Below, one piece after another: positions 1 through 9,460 of a stretch of DNA of 22,192 nt (position 1 is its first letter; each line of letters opens with the position of its first letter). The position numbers and the translations under genes were made by a program. This DNA is from Branchiostoma floridae (Eukaryota > Chordata > Leptocardii > Amphioxiformes > Branchiostomatidae): contig NW_023365723.1 of NCBI RefSeq assembly GCF_000003815.2, positions 1-22,192 of the forward strand. Reading direction: 5' to 3'. A model generated the notes under the pieces. That model did not search any database. It was not told the origin of the DNA and was given only the letters and a program-made list of their open reading frames with translations.

Positions 1-1066
1 CTGTAATTCCTGATTTTTTACAATGTACTTTCATGTTCACGGTTTTCACTTTGAAGACTGTAAAGTGAACTTATCATTACCGAAAGCAAATCATTTGTCT
101 TGTTGACAATAACAAATAATTCGTTCACAGTGAACATTTAGTTCTGAGAACAAGTTGAATTTTCTCAGACCGTGAAAGTTTGGTACGGAGAAAACAAAGT
201 GAATTACAATATATAACACTGGTCATTCTATTCTTGCAAAGACACAAGCCATTTGGAAATTCAAGCAAAATTGCTGTTCTACCTTCAAGTGAGATATCAG
301 GTTGTAGCTCTTGACATACTGAGTATGATGATATGAAAATTATTATTGTACAACGTTCACAACTTAAGATATCATTGATGAAATATGCAAGGAGACCGCG
401 GTCTTTTTAGAGCATCCCGATATCTTCTTGGGCCGCCCGTTGGAGAGAAATTGGAACACCGACGGGGTAAACTTACTCGGGCCGTCGGTCTAAACTCCCA
501 ACCCTACGGACAAAAGCCTAAAAAATCATGAAACCCGTCGGTTTCTTTGTGTCCCGAGGGCCGAGAATTTGTCTCCTCACACCTCTCAGAGGGGTATAAG
601 GGAGAGGTGTGAAAGGCGTGAATTGAACAATAATACAACCCTCGGTCATGAAACGAACCCGACGGGCTCATATCATAACTGACGGTTTTTCAGTTAGAAT
701 GGGTTTGAGTTGATAATAAGCAAAATTCAAACCCCTCAGACTGTTGCCAGAGTGAAACAGTCATCGCTAGTATTCTGAGAATGGTCACCACTTCTCTCAT
801 CCTGAAGCAGCCCAAATTTGTCCAATAGTCAAATGTTGCTGTGACAACACCTAAATAAACATTCTTTATTGTAACCATAAAAATACAAATCTGATATGCA
901 CTGGTATCTTCCTCACAAACTGAACATAATACAAACTTTTTTGGATGTGAATAGTTTGTCTCCTAAAATTATCAAGTACTTATCAGTAGTAATATAAGGT
1001 GTGAAGGGACTTTTGTTTTCTACAAGGATGCAAACAATGAACTGCTGGGAGCTACAATCATTATGA
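1..1066. other. No gene recognised; AT-rich DNA with a GC-richer repeat-like island
   Basis: Nothing in bases 1-380 resembles a coding exon. Bases 390-690 are GC-richer and carry several ACCGACGG/CCGTCGGT words, including an 8-bp inverted pair at 458-465 and 482-489 and the perfect palindrome GACCGCGGTC at 394-403. Similar words recur at 5800-6100, so both stretches may derive from one dispersed repeat. Short open frames here lack any family signature. Confidence 0.4.
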
Positions 1067-1084
1067 TTATCTAAGCTTTGGGGT

Positions 1085-1145
1085 TGTTTTTTTACTTCTT
1101 TTCTGGAAGCAGTGGAAGACAAAGTGTCCCACTTTTTTTAATAAT
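1085..1145 (-). mobile_element. LINE remnant: extreme C-terminus of ORF2
   Basis: The minus strand reads LLKKVGHFVFHCFQKRS. The same signature (K-x-G-x-F-V-x-x-C-x-Q-KRS) occurs in the LINE remnants at 3391-3667 and 2621-2816, so all three look like the end of one non-LTR retrotransposon ORF2. It is too short and decayed to assign to a clade. Confidence 0.4.
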
Positions 1146-1199
1146 GTGAGTGGGTTATGTGATGTTAACAGGCCTAGGGTTATAGTTTTGTTTTCGTCT

Positions 1200-2178
1200 T
1201 TAACCCTCAAGCACCCGACCTTTTTTGCGACTAAAATGACCGAGTGGGGTCCAAACGGACCCCAAAATGTATTGTTCATAAAATCTCAGTACCATTTCTT
1301 ATCGGCGATCATTGTATATACATTGCTTCGTCAATATAAGAGGAAGATTTTGAGATGTTAAGGTGCTGCTAATTCCAACTCATTATCATAATTTATGCAA
1401 AAGTTCAGAAGGACCACGTTTTGCACTAAACCTGTTCCGACCAGATAGTGGAATTTTGAGGCCCGCAGCAACATTTATGTCGTATAACTCATGAACGGCT
1501 AGAGATAAAGCTACGAAACTTCGTAATTTATCACAAAATATTGTTTGCAAAAGTTTTTGGTCAATAAAGTAAGTTTATCATTTTGGGGGGTTGCCATGGC
1601 AACCATATTCTAACAGGCATATTTTTGCCAAAATTTGACAGTTTCAATTTAAACAAGGTTTTCTTGGTAAACTACACCTGTTTTCTGACAACAATTAAAT
1701 TCTATGAAATTCAATGTAATTTTCATGACTTAGATTTATGATTTATGCTAATTTCATGACGTCATTGGTCAAAATCCAAGATGGCCGCCCTGATTAAGCA
1801 AATGACGTCATAATGTCGTCACATTACATGTTGATGACACAGAAATTTTTTGTGATGATTTAAGTTTACATTTTCATTATTGTCTAAAAGTTTGGTAGTC
1901 ATACTGTAAGTGGCTAAGGAGTTAGCCTCCAAAGTTTGTTTTAAAAACTGCACATTTTTGCTGGGGTCCGTTTGGACCCCAGAGGGACTGAACACAAACT
2001 TTCTTTATAATTTCCACATTATTGTACCAATCTTTGCAAAAACTTAGGAGAAGGTATAAGACATATTGACTGACAAAATCACGGAAGGATTTTTTCTTCA
2101 GATAAAAAATGTTCAAATGGCACTTCAAAATGTACGCCTGGGGTCCAAATGGACCCCACTCGGGTGTTTGAGGGTTAA
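1200..2178. mobile_element. piggyBac-like non-autonomous element (MITE) with TTAA duplications
   Basis: Terminal inverted repeats CCCTCAAGCACCCGA (1204-1218) and, on the other strand, CCCTCAAACACCCGA (ending 2174) differ at one base and are each bordered by TTAA (1200-1203 and 2175-2178). This is the target site of piggyBac transposases, which also favour CCY-starting ends. Just inside each end lies GGGGTCC-A-AAYGGACCCC, a near-perfect palindrome, and a third copy in opposite orientation sits at 1963-1980. The 971-bp interior has no transposase coding. It contains AATCCAAGATGGCCGCC and several TGACGTCA-like words, so it depends on an enzyme encoded elsewhere. An autonomous relative was not seen. 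Confidence 0.78.
1204..1218 (+). repeat. Left terminal inverted repeat of the piggyBac-like MITE
   Basis: The sequence CCCTCAAGCACCCGA directly follows TTAA and matches the right end (2160-2174, minus strand) at 14 of 15 bases. The presumed transposase-binding part continues inward to the GGGGTCC palindrome, farther from the tip on this side (spacer of about 20 bp) than on the right. Confidence 0.75.
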
Positions 2179-2265
2179 ACGTTTGGAAATTTTATGGGTT
2201 TTGTAGGCCTCTTGGAATAACTCTAAAATTTGTTTCCTTGTCATTCAATAGAAAGGCAGTTTGAC

Positions 2266-2460
2266 TTAGAAGTAAAATGTACCATGTATTTCGTCTTTCA
2301 CTGGTTTTGAAATACAATAGTTACACTCACAGGTTCTTTCGCCCACAGGTAGCATTTCGTGCTGCCATTTCTCAATTTCAAGGGGGTGGGTGCTAATTCT
2401 GAGTTTACACATTGCTGATCCTACCTCCTGTTTATCAAGTAACGTTATATAATTTTCCAT
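2266..2460 (-). pseudogene. LINE ORF2 C-terminal fragment with CCHC-like zinc knuckle region
   Basis: The minus strand reads CKLRISTHPLEIEKWQHEML, then ERTCECNYC and VKDEIHGTFYF. The pattern K-x-R-x-S-x-H-x-LxIE, ER-x-C-x-x-C, V-x-DE-x-H-x-x-F is the usual ending of reverse transcriptase ORF2 in several LINE clades and related endonuclease proteins. The fragment stops after about 65 codons where a cysteine and downstream residues would be expected, so it is a relic. Its 5' part is not adjacent. Confidence 0.6.
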
Positions 2461-2620
2461 TGAGTATCCACTATCCCTTCTTTAGTTTGTTGGAAAATCT
2501 TAACTTACCATTATCTTTAGACAGTGTATGAAAAAAATGTCTGGATATATACATCTCCAGTCTTTTTCTTAACAATTGACATATAAGGTACATGTACCTG
2601 AGAGAGTGCTCCCAAATAAT

Positions 2621-2816
2621 AGAAGTTTATTTGCAAGTTCATGCCTGAGGGCTAATTGCAAGTACATGGTATAAACATAGGATATATGTATATACAAGTG
2701 ACAATGAACAGATAAACAATACTCTACTCTAATTAATACTAGTGTTGACTTCTTTTTTGGAAACAGGGAGACGAAAAGCCCTTTTCTACAGTTTCTGGGT
2801 TCTGTGATTTCAAGAG
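2621..2816 (-). mobile_element. LINE 3' end remnant (copy 1)
   Basis: On the minus strand this copy ends with the tail GCATGAACTTGCAAATAAAC, preceded by TACTTGCAATTAGCCC. It carries a coding-like stretch LFVSLFPKKKS further upstream. The same sequence occurs on the minus strand at 3391-3667 and on the plus strand at 5244-5463. The AATAAA at the tail and the shared 3' end with variable 5' length are typical of truncated non-LTR retrotransposons. Confidence 0.6.
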
Positions 2817-2832
2817 ATTGAATAATCAACAA

Positions 2833-3390
2833 CTACTGTCAATTATCCATTTAGTGTGAATGACCTTTGTTGTCTGCTGTGTTCCACTTTGCATACAAAA
2901 AGCACAACAGTTAGAAATCTTTCTGTGCAATCTTTTTGTGTATTCTAACAATTACCATGTTAAAAAGATGAAGGTTTGGCTCTTAGATTCAGGCTTTTGT
3001 TTCTAGTTCAATCGTCAGGCTTTCCTTTTGTCTGCCTGAGCCAAACACCATACACTTTTAAGGGTTAAAAAGAATACTTGACAAGATAGAATTAGAAAGC
3101 CACATAGAACACATTAAAAAATAATTCAAAACAGGTTCAAGCTTAAACACATAACACTTAAAAAATTAATTCAAAAGTTTGAGCCTAAGCTATGTAAGGA
3201 CTAAAGGAGAGTTATAAGCATCATCAGATGCTAATCTAAAAACGGTTTTGTTGGTTTTGGTAAGCCCGGGATTGATTTGTGAGTATAATTCTCCAAACCA
3301 TGGCTAAAGTTCTAGGTAATACTATAGTAGCTTGTTCTAACCTGTCAGAGGTGGACCCCTAGTTCTGCCTCGGTGTTAGATCAATAGAAA
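2833..3390. other. Intergenic DNA, nothing recognised
   Basis: This is AT-rich sequence without a coding signature. It includes a stretch rich in AAAAAATTAATTC-like words around 3110-3180 that could belong to an old repeat, but no ends or duplications were seen. Confidence 0.4.
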
Positions 3391-3667
3391 GAAAGTTTAT
3401 TTGCAAGTTCATGCCTGTAGGCTAATTGCAAGTACATGGTATAAACAAGATAGGGAATACGCATATGAAACAACCAGAGGGGCGAGGTGTTGTCATGGTC
3501 AGTTTGGCAGCGCTTGAACCCCACTGTTACACATGTAACAATGAACTGTGATAAATATTAATTTCATTCAAAGAGACAACTCAAATACTATACATGTATC
3601 TAGATAGGTTGGGTAACTTCTTTTTTGGAGGCAAAGAAAGACAAAGAGTCCCGCTTTTTCTATAATT
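3391..3667 (-). mobile_element. LINE 3' end remnant (copy 2), running into an assembly gap
   Basis: The same 3' tail as at 2621-2816 lies at 3391-3446 on the minus strand. The coding-like LFVFLCLQKRS segment lies at about 3625-3660, next to the gap. Between them is sequence not shared with the other copies, so this copy is diverged or carries an insertion. Its upstream part is lost in the run of N. Confidence 0.55.
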
Positions 3668-3924
3668 NNNNNNNNNNNNNNNNNNNNNNNNNNNNNNNNN
3701 NNNNNNNNNNNNNNNNNNNNNNNNNNNNNNNNNNNNNNNNNNNNNNNNNNNNNNNNNNNNNNNNNNNNNNNNNNNNNNNNNNNNNNNNNNNNNNNNNNNN
3801 NNNNNNNNNNNNNNNNNNNNNNNNNNNNNNNNNNNNNNNNNNNNNNNNNNNNNNNNNNNNNNNNNNNNNNNNNNNNNNNNNNNNNNNNNNNNNNNNNNNN
3901 NNNNNNNNNNNNNNNNNNNNNNNN
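3668..3924. other. Assembly gap (257 N)
   Basis: Unknown bases; any open frame across it is meaningless. The left border is a LINE copy, so a repeat probably broke the assembly. Confidence 0.98.
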
Positions 3925-4620
3925 AAACTGTCTGGATTTCACCTTTGTGATAGTGAAACAAAATTGAATCATGATATAAGTATTAAACCGTTGTAGATTC
4001 TATTCTGACTGATGATCTGTTCTCAAATCTTGAACTTTTTCTTTAAATTGCACTTAATATTTCAATCCTGGATTACTGTTGAAATACTTGATATGCTTTT
4101 GTTTACACTATACTTCAAACTATAGCCTTTGGTTCAAGGGTGGGAACATTAGCTCCAATTATGAGATATTCACCATTTGAGAATTGAAGTTGAGACTCAA
4201 AGGATTACACTGCTGTCTGTGACTCCACGGGTGAGCCTTGCGTCATCCAAGTCTGGCTGCAAAAATGCCTGTTTGTACTACCAGAAAGTATGCAAATAGC
4301 TATGCCCACGAATAACAATTGGGAGCCAAGAGTCATAAAAGACAATGGTTCTTTTACCAGGTGTCATTGTTGGTCAGGCGTATTCAGTATTCAAATTCCT
4401 GTTGCACACTTGACAAAACACCTTGACAGAACTAGGAAAAAAACTGGGATACAAGAAAAAAAAAAGTAGTGTTTTCTCTGTGAAAAAACAAACAAACTAA
4501 ATACCTGATGGATATTTTTCTGGCTCACACTGTCACAGTTTTATTCATCATCAGGTACCTTTTCATTAGCAAAAAAATAATTGTCAAAGCGCGCAAAGCC
4601 TGGATGCACAGCCTCAAATG
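3925..4620. other. Intergenic DNA, no supported gene
   Basis: A plus-strand frame stays open from about 4195 to 4473 and includes cysteines (TAVCDSTGEPC, RCHCWSG), but it has no recognisable family, no clear splice sites and ends in poly-A. It is not called. The rest is AT-rich sequence with A-runs at 4436-4465. Confidence 0.4.
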
Positions 4621-4663
4621 TCTAACCAAGGAGGTTGAAAAAAGGAAACCTCCTTGGTCTAAC
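4621..4663. repeat. Perfect 12-bp hairpin flanked by TCTAAC direct repeats
   Basis: ACCAAGGAGGTT (4625-4636) and AACCTCCTTGGT (4647-4658) form a perfect stem with a 10-base A-rich loop. TCTAAC occurs at both outer edges (4621-4626 and 4658-4663). This may be a minimal foldback insertion or the tip of a larger MITE; no longer ends were found. Confidence 0.6.
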
Positions 4664-5002
4664 TCGTTCATTAGTTTCACCTGATAGCCTTCTGAGAATA
4701 TCCGATTCCTGTGGTAAACCCATTCTGTTATATGTTTGTGAAATTTGGGGTTCTGAGAAATTATGATACATCTCTGATCGAAATTACACACAACCAATTC
4801 TGCAAAAACATTTAGGCATTCATCCAAGTTGGAGTCTCTAGAAATAGTAGTAATTTATATGCGCATGTAGGTCCGAATTAGGCAGATTTTCCACTAGACA
4901 TAGATATTTCCGTTCGACTTGTAAAATATTGGCTAATAAAAAGTATGTAATGTTTCACACAAATCGATTTTACTAAGCATCCATTTACAAGTAAACGCAC
5001 TC

Positions 5003-5466
5003 TTGGAACAGCACAACTCTCTTGTAAATGGCTGGAGAAGTTCATTGTTGCAGCATGTTAAAGAAATACTTGATTATAGTGGATATTTTTATCTCTGGTA
5101 CTCAGACAACTCACTCTGTGACCCTGTATATGTATGTTATCTGATAAGGAACAGAATTACAGATATGTATATCCAGACGTTTCTACATAATATAAGTATA
5201 GATATAGATTCCCCACACCCACAGACGAACAGAAAGCCACTTTTCTCTTGAAATCGCAGAACCCACAAACTGTAGAAAATGTGGGGCTTTCCGTCTCCCT
5301 CTGCTTCCAAAAAAGAAGTCAAACCCAACCAGTTTAGAAATAGCCAACACTAGTATTATAGTAGAATATTGTTTATAACTGTTTATTGTCACTTCTATAT
5401 CTCCTATATTTACACCATGCACTTGCAATTAGCCCTCAAGCATGAACTTGCAAATAAACTTCTCTA
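5003..5466 (+). mobile_element. LINE remnant with ORF2 C-terminal segment and 3' tail
   Basis: The plus strand reads VKEILDYSGYFYLW followed by RNRITDMYIQTF. This resembles the LINE ORF2 stretch after the reverse transcriptase (V-K-x-[IL]-L-x-x-x-G-[FY]-x-x-x-W, then R-[IL]-x-D-x-[YF]-x-Q). It is followed at 5244-5463 by the same 3' region seen inverted at 2621-2816, ending ATGAACTTGCAAATAAAC. Orientation and order (coding, then 3' tail) are correct for one truncated insertion. The coding part has a premature stop at about 5251 and lacks the zinc-knuckle segment, so it is dead. Confidence 0.6.
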
Positions 5467-6439
5467 TTCATCAACCCAGATTAGACATAGGCTGAGTTCC
5501 TCACAATTCAGCCCCCTGGTTGCAAAGAGAGAGTAGTTGGCCCACCAAATAAATAATAATAAACTGGCACCAGCCACCCTGCTGGGAGGCCAGTGGCAAT
5601 TTCGTTATCTAAGAAGGTTACAAGGACAATCCCTAAGTCTTGTGTGATTAAAACAAAATAATAAATATCGGACCCGGTGTAGTTCCTTGGGCAGACAAGG
5701 CTGTGCTTTTCTTTCAAAGATAACTTTTCTTCATATGAATCATTGAAATCAAGCAAATTGTATTGATTTAGCTAACTATATACAAAATAACCTTTTCCCG
5801 CCTTTAGCGGGGGACGGGTCAGTAATATTTCCCGAGGATCTTCTGTCCACCCCGTCGGTCTGTACCTGAGTTGCCAGGTAGTCTGAATTTGTCATACACG
5901 TGCTAATTACACAAGCTTACCAGGTGTGAATTCTTTTTGAATAACAGCTTTTTGGTGCATTCTATTTAATTCAGTGATTTTCATGGTGTTAATTGTATGC
6001 GGTCTTCAATCGGGGTAAGCTCTGAAGACCGACGGTTTGACTTGATTGAGCCAGCGGGCTCAAGAATTTTCTTCGGGTTTCGGTGTTTAACCCTCGGGAT
6101 AAGCAATTTTCAAAGTCAAATATCTCAAAAAATTTGTACGTTATGACCATAAAAAAGGAGCCTCATACTCCAGATAACATGATCTTTCCAATGGTATGTA
6201 AAACTTTCATGTATGTTCAGGAAGAAAAAAGTTGAAAAATGGGGATTTCAAGATGTCCGCGTTCAAATCCGGAAAACAACTTTCCTAGAATGGAGTGACT
6301 GGTGTTAAATCATATAATCTTAATCATTACGGCTAATCATAACCCTGTTCCTCGTGCCCAGCATAAATCTGGAGATGTAAAACTCGGCTGGTTAACTTAT
6401 GTAGATATAGATTTTATAGGAAGAGCATAGGACACGGAC
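5467..6439. other. Intergenic or intronic DNA, nothing supported
   Basis: If the kringle gene continues leftward this is intron. I looked for the missing kringle half (WCYT, W-x-x-C) on the minus strand and did not find it. GC-richer words at 5800-6100 (CGTCGGTC, AGCGGGCTC) echo those at 390-690. A 9-bp inverted repeat lies at 6000-6031. Confidence 0.4.
6000..6031. repeat. 9-bp inverted repeat (hairpin)
   Basis: CGGTCTTCA (6000-6008) and TGAAGACCG (6023-6031) pair perfectly around a 14-base loop. No T-run or other sign of function is present. It is probably part of the GC-richer repeat. Confidence 0.45.
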
Positions 6440-6598
6440 CTGGCCGCAAATTCCGACAGTAGTTCTCCCGTGGATCACCCCACTCGTAAGCAATCAAAGA
6501 TGTGCCTAACATGTCGGTCCAATTATGGCACATCTTCCCCCCTTCCACAGGTAGAGTCCCATTTCCTCTGTAGTTTGCTCCATTACCGTAGTAGCAAT
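6440..6598 (-). CDS. Exon: first half of a kringle domain
   Basis: The exon opens DCYYGNGANYRGNGT, then EGGKMCHNW, and ends DPRENYCRNLRPG. These are the first three of six kringle cysteines with the diagnostic C-Y-x-G-x-G-x-x-YRG, C-x-x-W and ENYCRN motifs. Kringles are ~80-residue triple-disulfide binding modules of extracellular proteins. Many kringle genes have an intron just after the YCRNP-DG segment, and the exon ends there. The acceptor is CCTACACAG before 6598 and the donor is CAG|GTCCGT at 6440/6439, both phase 1. The second half (expected WCYT and W-x-x-C) was not found at lower coordinates. It may lie left of this window or in the gap at 3668-3924. Confidence 0.85.
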
Positions 6599-6674
6599 CT
6601 GTGTAGGAGTTAGAATACAAATGTACGCATGTTATTGCTGCTCATTCACTCGAAATACAATAGAAAGAGAACAT

Positions 6675-6800
6675 CGATGAAGGTTAGACATCTAGCTTAG
6701 TAGGTAATAGAATATGCCAATTACAAATAGAAGGCACACAGGCAACTAGATAAGATTTTGGAAACGGACAAACGTTTCAGATAGCATCCAAAATTTCACC
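6675..6800 (-). mobile_element. Penelope-like element terminal relic with partial hammerhead-like core
   Basis: The minus strand carries GGATGCTATCTGAAAC, GTTTGTCCG, CTAGTTGCC and, at the end, ATGTCTAACCTTCATCGA. The same blocks occur at 8190-8350 and in the 3' region of the PLE at 10085-10300. PLE terminal repeats are known to carry small hammerhead ribozymes. Here stem II (GGAT-GCT-ATCT), the GAAA core, the two-base stem III with GTTT loop and the GTC cleavage triplet can be aligned, but the CTGATGA half of the core is missing, so self-cleavage is not expected. Confidence 0.5.
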
Positions 6801-6933
6801 AAGCTTTACACATTGAATAGGATATTCCTCCTAATTACCTACTCAGACTACAAGATCTAAAATCTGCTTTCATCTGTGGGTTTATATTTCGTGTTTGAAA
6901 GAAAGTATTCGAAACTACAGTTCGGCGACCTCA

Positions 6934-7949
6934 TACCTCCATGAAATATTTAGAGCTTTTGTAAGTTTTATGCAAATGACTTGCACATTTTCATGATTTA
7001 TGCACGGTTTATCACTGACTAACATACACATGTCACAAGTATAAAATTCCCATCATTAATAATTAAGCGGTTTTGCAATTTTCGCATACATTATGCTAAT
7101 ATGCAAATCAGTTCCTCATTAGCAAATTTGGTATCTACTTATGTTCCATCTATCATAATTTACATGTGTTACATTTATTGGTCCAGTTATTGAAAACAAT
7201 GGAACTATGCAATTTTCAAGTCCTCATTTGCATAACATGTATATCATTATGAACATCATTGTCTAAGCTACCTGCATGCCTAAAATGATGTCAATCCGTC
7301 ATTCCTTTCTGCAGTTGTCCTCTTTGGAATGTCTTGACAAAAATACCCCTGCAGTTCCAAAAAATGTTAAGGTGATAAAACTTGTCCCACTTTGTCATGA
7401 CGCTGAAAGCTATCCAACACTAAAATGTCAAGACCATATCATATCTGGGACAAGAGATACATTGAAAAACTGCTACGAGAGATTATTCTCATTAATTATG
7501 CAAATTTACTCCTATTATACATAATTAGTATTTTATTTTGTACAACATTGTCTAAGGTACCTACATACCAAAAATCATGAAAATTCGTTGTTCCCTTCTT
7601 GAGTTATCCGCTTCAGAAGTTTTGACAAAAATGCCCCTGCGATCCCAAAACTAGTTGCTAAGGGGGGCAAACTTATGTCACTTATTCCTGAGCACAAGAG
7701 CTATCTAATACTCAAAATTCGTGACCATAGCTTGTTCAGAGCATGAGATAGCAAAACTGTAAGTTGTGCTGCAGTACCAAGAGAAGCCGCTAGGAGGCCC
7801 AAAATCTAACCATTTCCAGCTTTCATCACACCCCACCAACACACAAAGTTCTTGAGTTATCTTGTGCACAGACAGACAGACAGACAGACACAAAGACAGA
7901 CAGACAAACGCCACTGAAAATATAACCTCCATGACATTTCATGGAGGTA
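6934..7949. mobile_element. ~1-kb MITE-like element with 12-bp ends and TA duplications
   Basis: CCTCCATGAAAT (6936-6947) and its inverse ATTTCATGGAGG (7936-7947) are each bordered by TA, as expected for Tc1/mariner-type insertion. The right end is itself a perfect hairpin (ACCTCCATGA/TCATGGAGGT, 7925-7948). The interior contains two diverged tandem copies of a ~285-bp block: GTCTAAGCTACCTGCATGCC near 7261 recurs as GTCTAAGGTACCTACATACC near 7551. A (GACA)n tract lies near the right end. There is no coding capacity. It occupies most of the intron between the frizzled and kringle exons and ends 40 bp from the frizzled donor. Confidence 0.55.
7866..7911 (+). repeat. (CAGA)n microsatellite
   Basis: Tandem CAGA with one interruption (CACAAAG). 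It lies inside the right part of the TA-flanked MITE. Confidence 0.9.
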
Positions 7950-7989
7950 ATTAGTTTCAAACGTGAGTAACGTGCACGTGAGTTCTGAC

Positions 7990-8132
7990 CTTCGGACGAT
8001 TCCATGTTGAGGCATGTAGTGGCGGGAAGATACCAACAGTTCATCTCCTCAAACGCAGACCCGTTGGCGTCTCCTGATGAACAGGACGATCGTACCTCCC
8101 TGCACCATGACTGACAGGGTAGCCCTTCCTCC
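7990..8132 (-). CDS. Exon: frizzled-type cysteine-rich domain, second part
   Basis: Joined in phase 2 to the previous exon (codon AG|G, Arg), this reads EEGLPCQSWCREVRSSC, then MNCWYLPATTC. These are the last five CRD cysteines in standard spacing: P-C-x-x-x-C-x-x-[VA]-x-x-x-C, then x-C and x-C. With the previous exon it makes a ~120-residue CRD with eight instead of ten cysteines. The acceptor is ATATTAG before 8132 and the donor is AAG|GTCAGA at 7990/7989. The 3' end is phase 1 and matches the kringle exon. Reading this exon and the previous one together is what identifies the family; either alone would be weaker. Confidence 0.82.
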
Positions 8133-8189
8133 CTAATATAATGTTACAGAGGAAATATATGGTTTGTCTGTTAGGTATAACAATAGGAT

Positions 8190-8350
8190 GTGTCGATGAA
8201 CATTAGACATCCAGGTGATAAGATACGCCATGCGCCAAAAAGCAATTACTCAAGTAACTGGCACTGACGAGAGTATCAGTGATGAGAGGTAGTGGATTCT
8301 GCCTGAAACGTTTGACCGTTTTCAAAATCATATCCAGTTGCTTGAATAGT
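8190..8350. mobile_element. Penelope-like terminal relic, partly palindromic
   Basis: The right half on the plus strand reads CTGCCTGAAACGTTTGACCG and ATATCCAGTTGCTTG, the same blocks seen inverted at 6675-6800. The left half carries the matching tail in the opposite direction (CATTAGACATCCAGG, TTACTCAAGTAACTGG). The two halves therefore face each other, as in inverted PLE ends. The hammerhead-like triplet is GAC instead of GTC here, and the conserved CTGATGA is not intact. It sits in the frizzled intron. Confidence 0.5.
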
Positions 8351-8659
8351 TGTTATTTGGTGTAAAAATATGTGTTACAATAGTGAAGTTGTAGAGACAA
8401 CCAAATTTCGATAACTGCCTTGTTTCTAAACGATTCCTGTATCATATCATAAGAAAAAACTGATGTTTGTTTTTATGAGATGGGCCATTGCGATTTCTTA
8501 CTCGCTTGATAAGTACTAATATCCGTACGTTGTCACCGTAAATGTAGTGCGTAGACGGGTGGAGGCGAGTAGAAAACAGAACAATTTCGCTGTGAAGCGG
8601 TCACGTACCGCAAAAACCGCAAAAATAAAACCCATGGCCACTGTGAACATGTACAGTAC

Positions 8660-8885
8660 CTTATGTATCCTGTAACCAATAGTGAACAGAGAAAAGGCCG
8701 GATTTGCGGATGACACGAAGGGTTAGCCTTCTCCATCTCCTGCCATTGTCGTGACGTCAAAATGTCCTCAACACTTCTGTGGCCGTAGTAGTTGGGGATC
8801 GTTACCGTGTCGATGTCCAGGTCTTTGCAGTAGGTATAAAACTCCTTGGGCGGATGGATAGGAGTGGATGTGCTCGGAATCACTC
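8660..8885 (-). CDS. Exon: frizzled-type cysteine-rich domain, first part
   Basis: Key segments are YCKDLDIDTVTIPNYYGH, a helix SRQWQEMEKANPSCHP, and IRPFLCSLLV. These match the frizzled CRD landmarks: M/Y-C-x-x-[LI]-x-Y/I-x-x-x-x-x-PN-x-x-GH, then a helix ending x-x-C, then L/P-FLCS. The CRD binds Wnt or lipid ligands in Frizzled, SFRP, ROR and others; ligand and function here are unknown. The acceptor is TTCTTCAG before 8885 (phase 1) and the donor is AAG|GTACTG at 8660/8659 (phase 2). The cysteine normally about eight residues before the first one seen here is absent (the sequence is HPPKEFYTYC), and so is the one normally following FLCS-x-x-x-P. Confidence 0.82.
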
Positions 8886-9460
8886 CTGAAGAATTACAGA
8901 AATAATAATTCTCAAGCCACTCTCTTCGAAGATTCAACAATTGAAAAAAAATCTTCTTTTATGTGGATGTGATAACGATATTATCAATATGACATTATAC
9001 TATTTGATACAAAGTTTGATACCGTTTGATACAAGCCATTAGTAATAAATATTATATATTGAAAAGGCACCTATATATGCATGTTTTTACAGAGTCACTC
9101 GGAGTCGGCTCTATGGATACAAGGACGCCCGACTTGACACCCCCTTGTAACTTCTGTTTAGTCCTACGTCACATTTCCTACCCGGGGCCCGGCCGAACTG
9201 TTTGCAGAAATGAAAAATTAAAGTTAATGATAATGAATATGCACAAGGCATTCTATTGAATTAGTTTGGTCCGTTTTGTGTCTTTGTTGTCTTTTATATG
9301 GTACCTTTCGTTCACCAGAACTGCCCGACCGGCCCTTTTGTGAAAATGTGACGTTGGCCTAATCGTTAGTCCGACTCAAAAGTCGACCCCGGCGAAGTCT
9401 TCTCCGAGTCGACTCGGAACTTAGGAAGACTTAGGGAGATAGCTGCTGTCGTTATCTCAC
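8886..9460. other. Intron between lectin and frizzled exons
   Basis: 575 nt with no coding signature. Related words at 9095-9112 (GTCACTCGGAGTCGG) and, inverted, at about 9400-9420 (CCGAGTCGACTCGG) may be the decayed ends of a small MITE. Confidence 0.5.

Noticed and set aside
3568-3996. Open frames of ~125-135 codons across the N gap
   Set aside because: Most of their length is unknown bases; only a LINE C-terminal fragment is real.
4195-4473. Open plus-strand stretch with Cys residues, briefly considered as an EGF-like exon
   Set aside because: Cysteine spacing does not fit EGF or kringle, strand is opposite to the host gene, no good acceptor or donor, and it ends in an A-run.
5508-5756. 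82-codon minus-strand frame considered as the missing kringle half
   Set aside because: No WCYT or W-x-x-C motif, only one cysteine, and low-complexity composition.
8533-8660. Extension of the frizzled frame beyond the donor (YCTCSQWPWVLF...)
   Set aside because: The AAG|GTACTG donor followed by the exon at 8132 restores the family pattern (LPC-x-x-x-C), whereas the read-through does not match a CRD.
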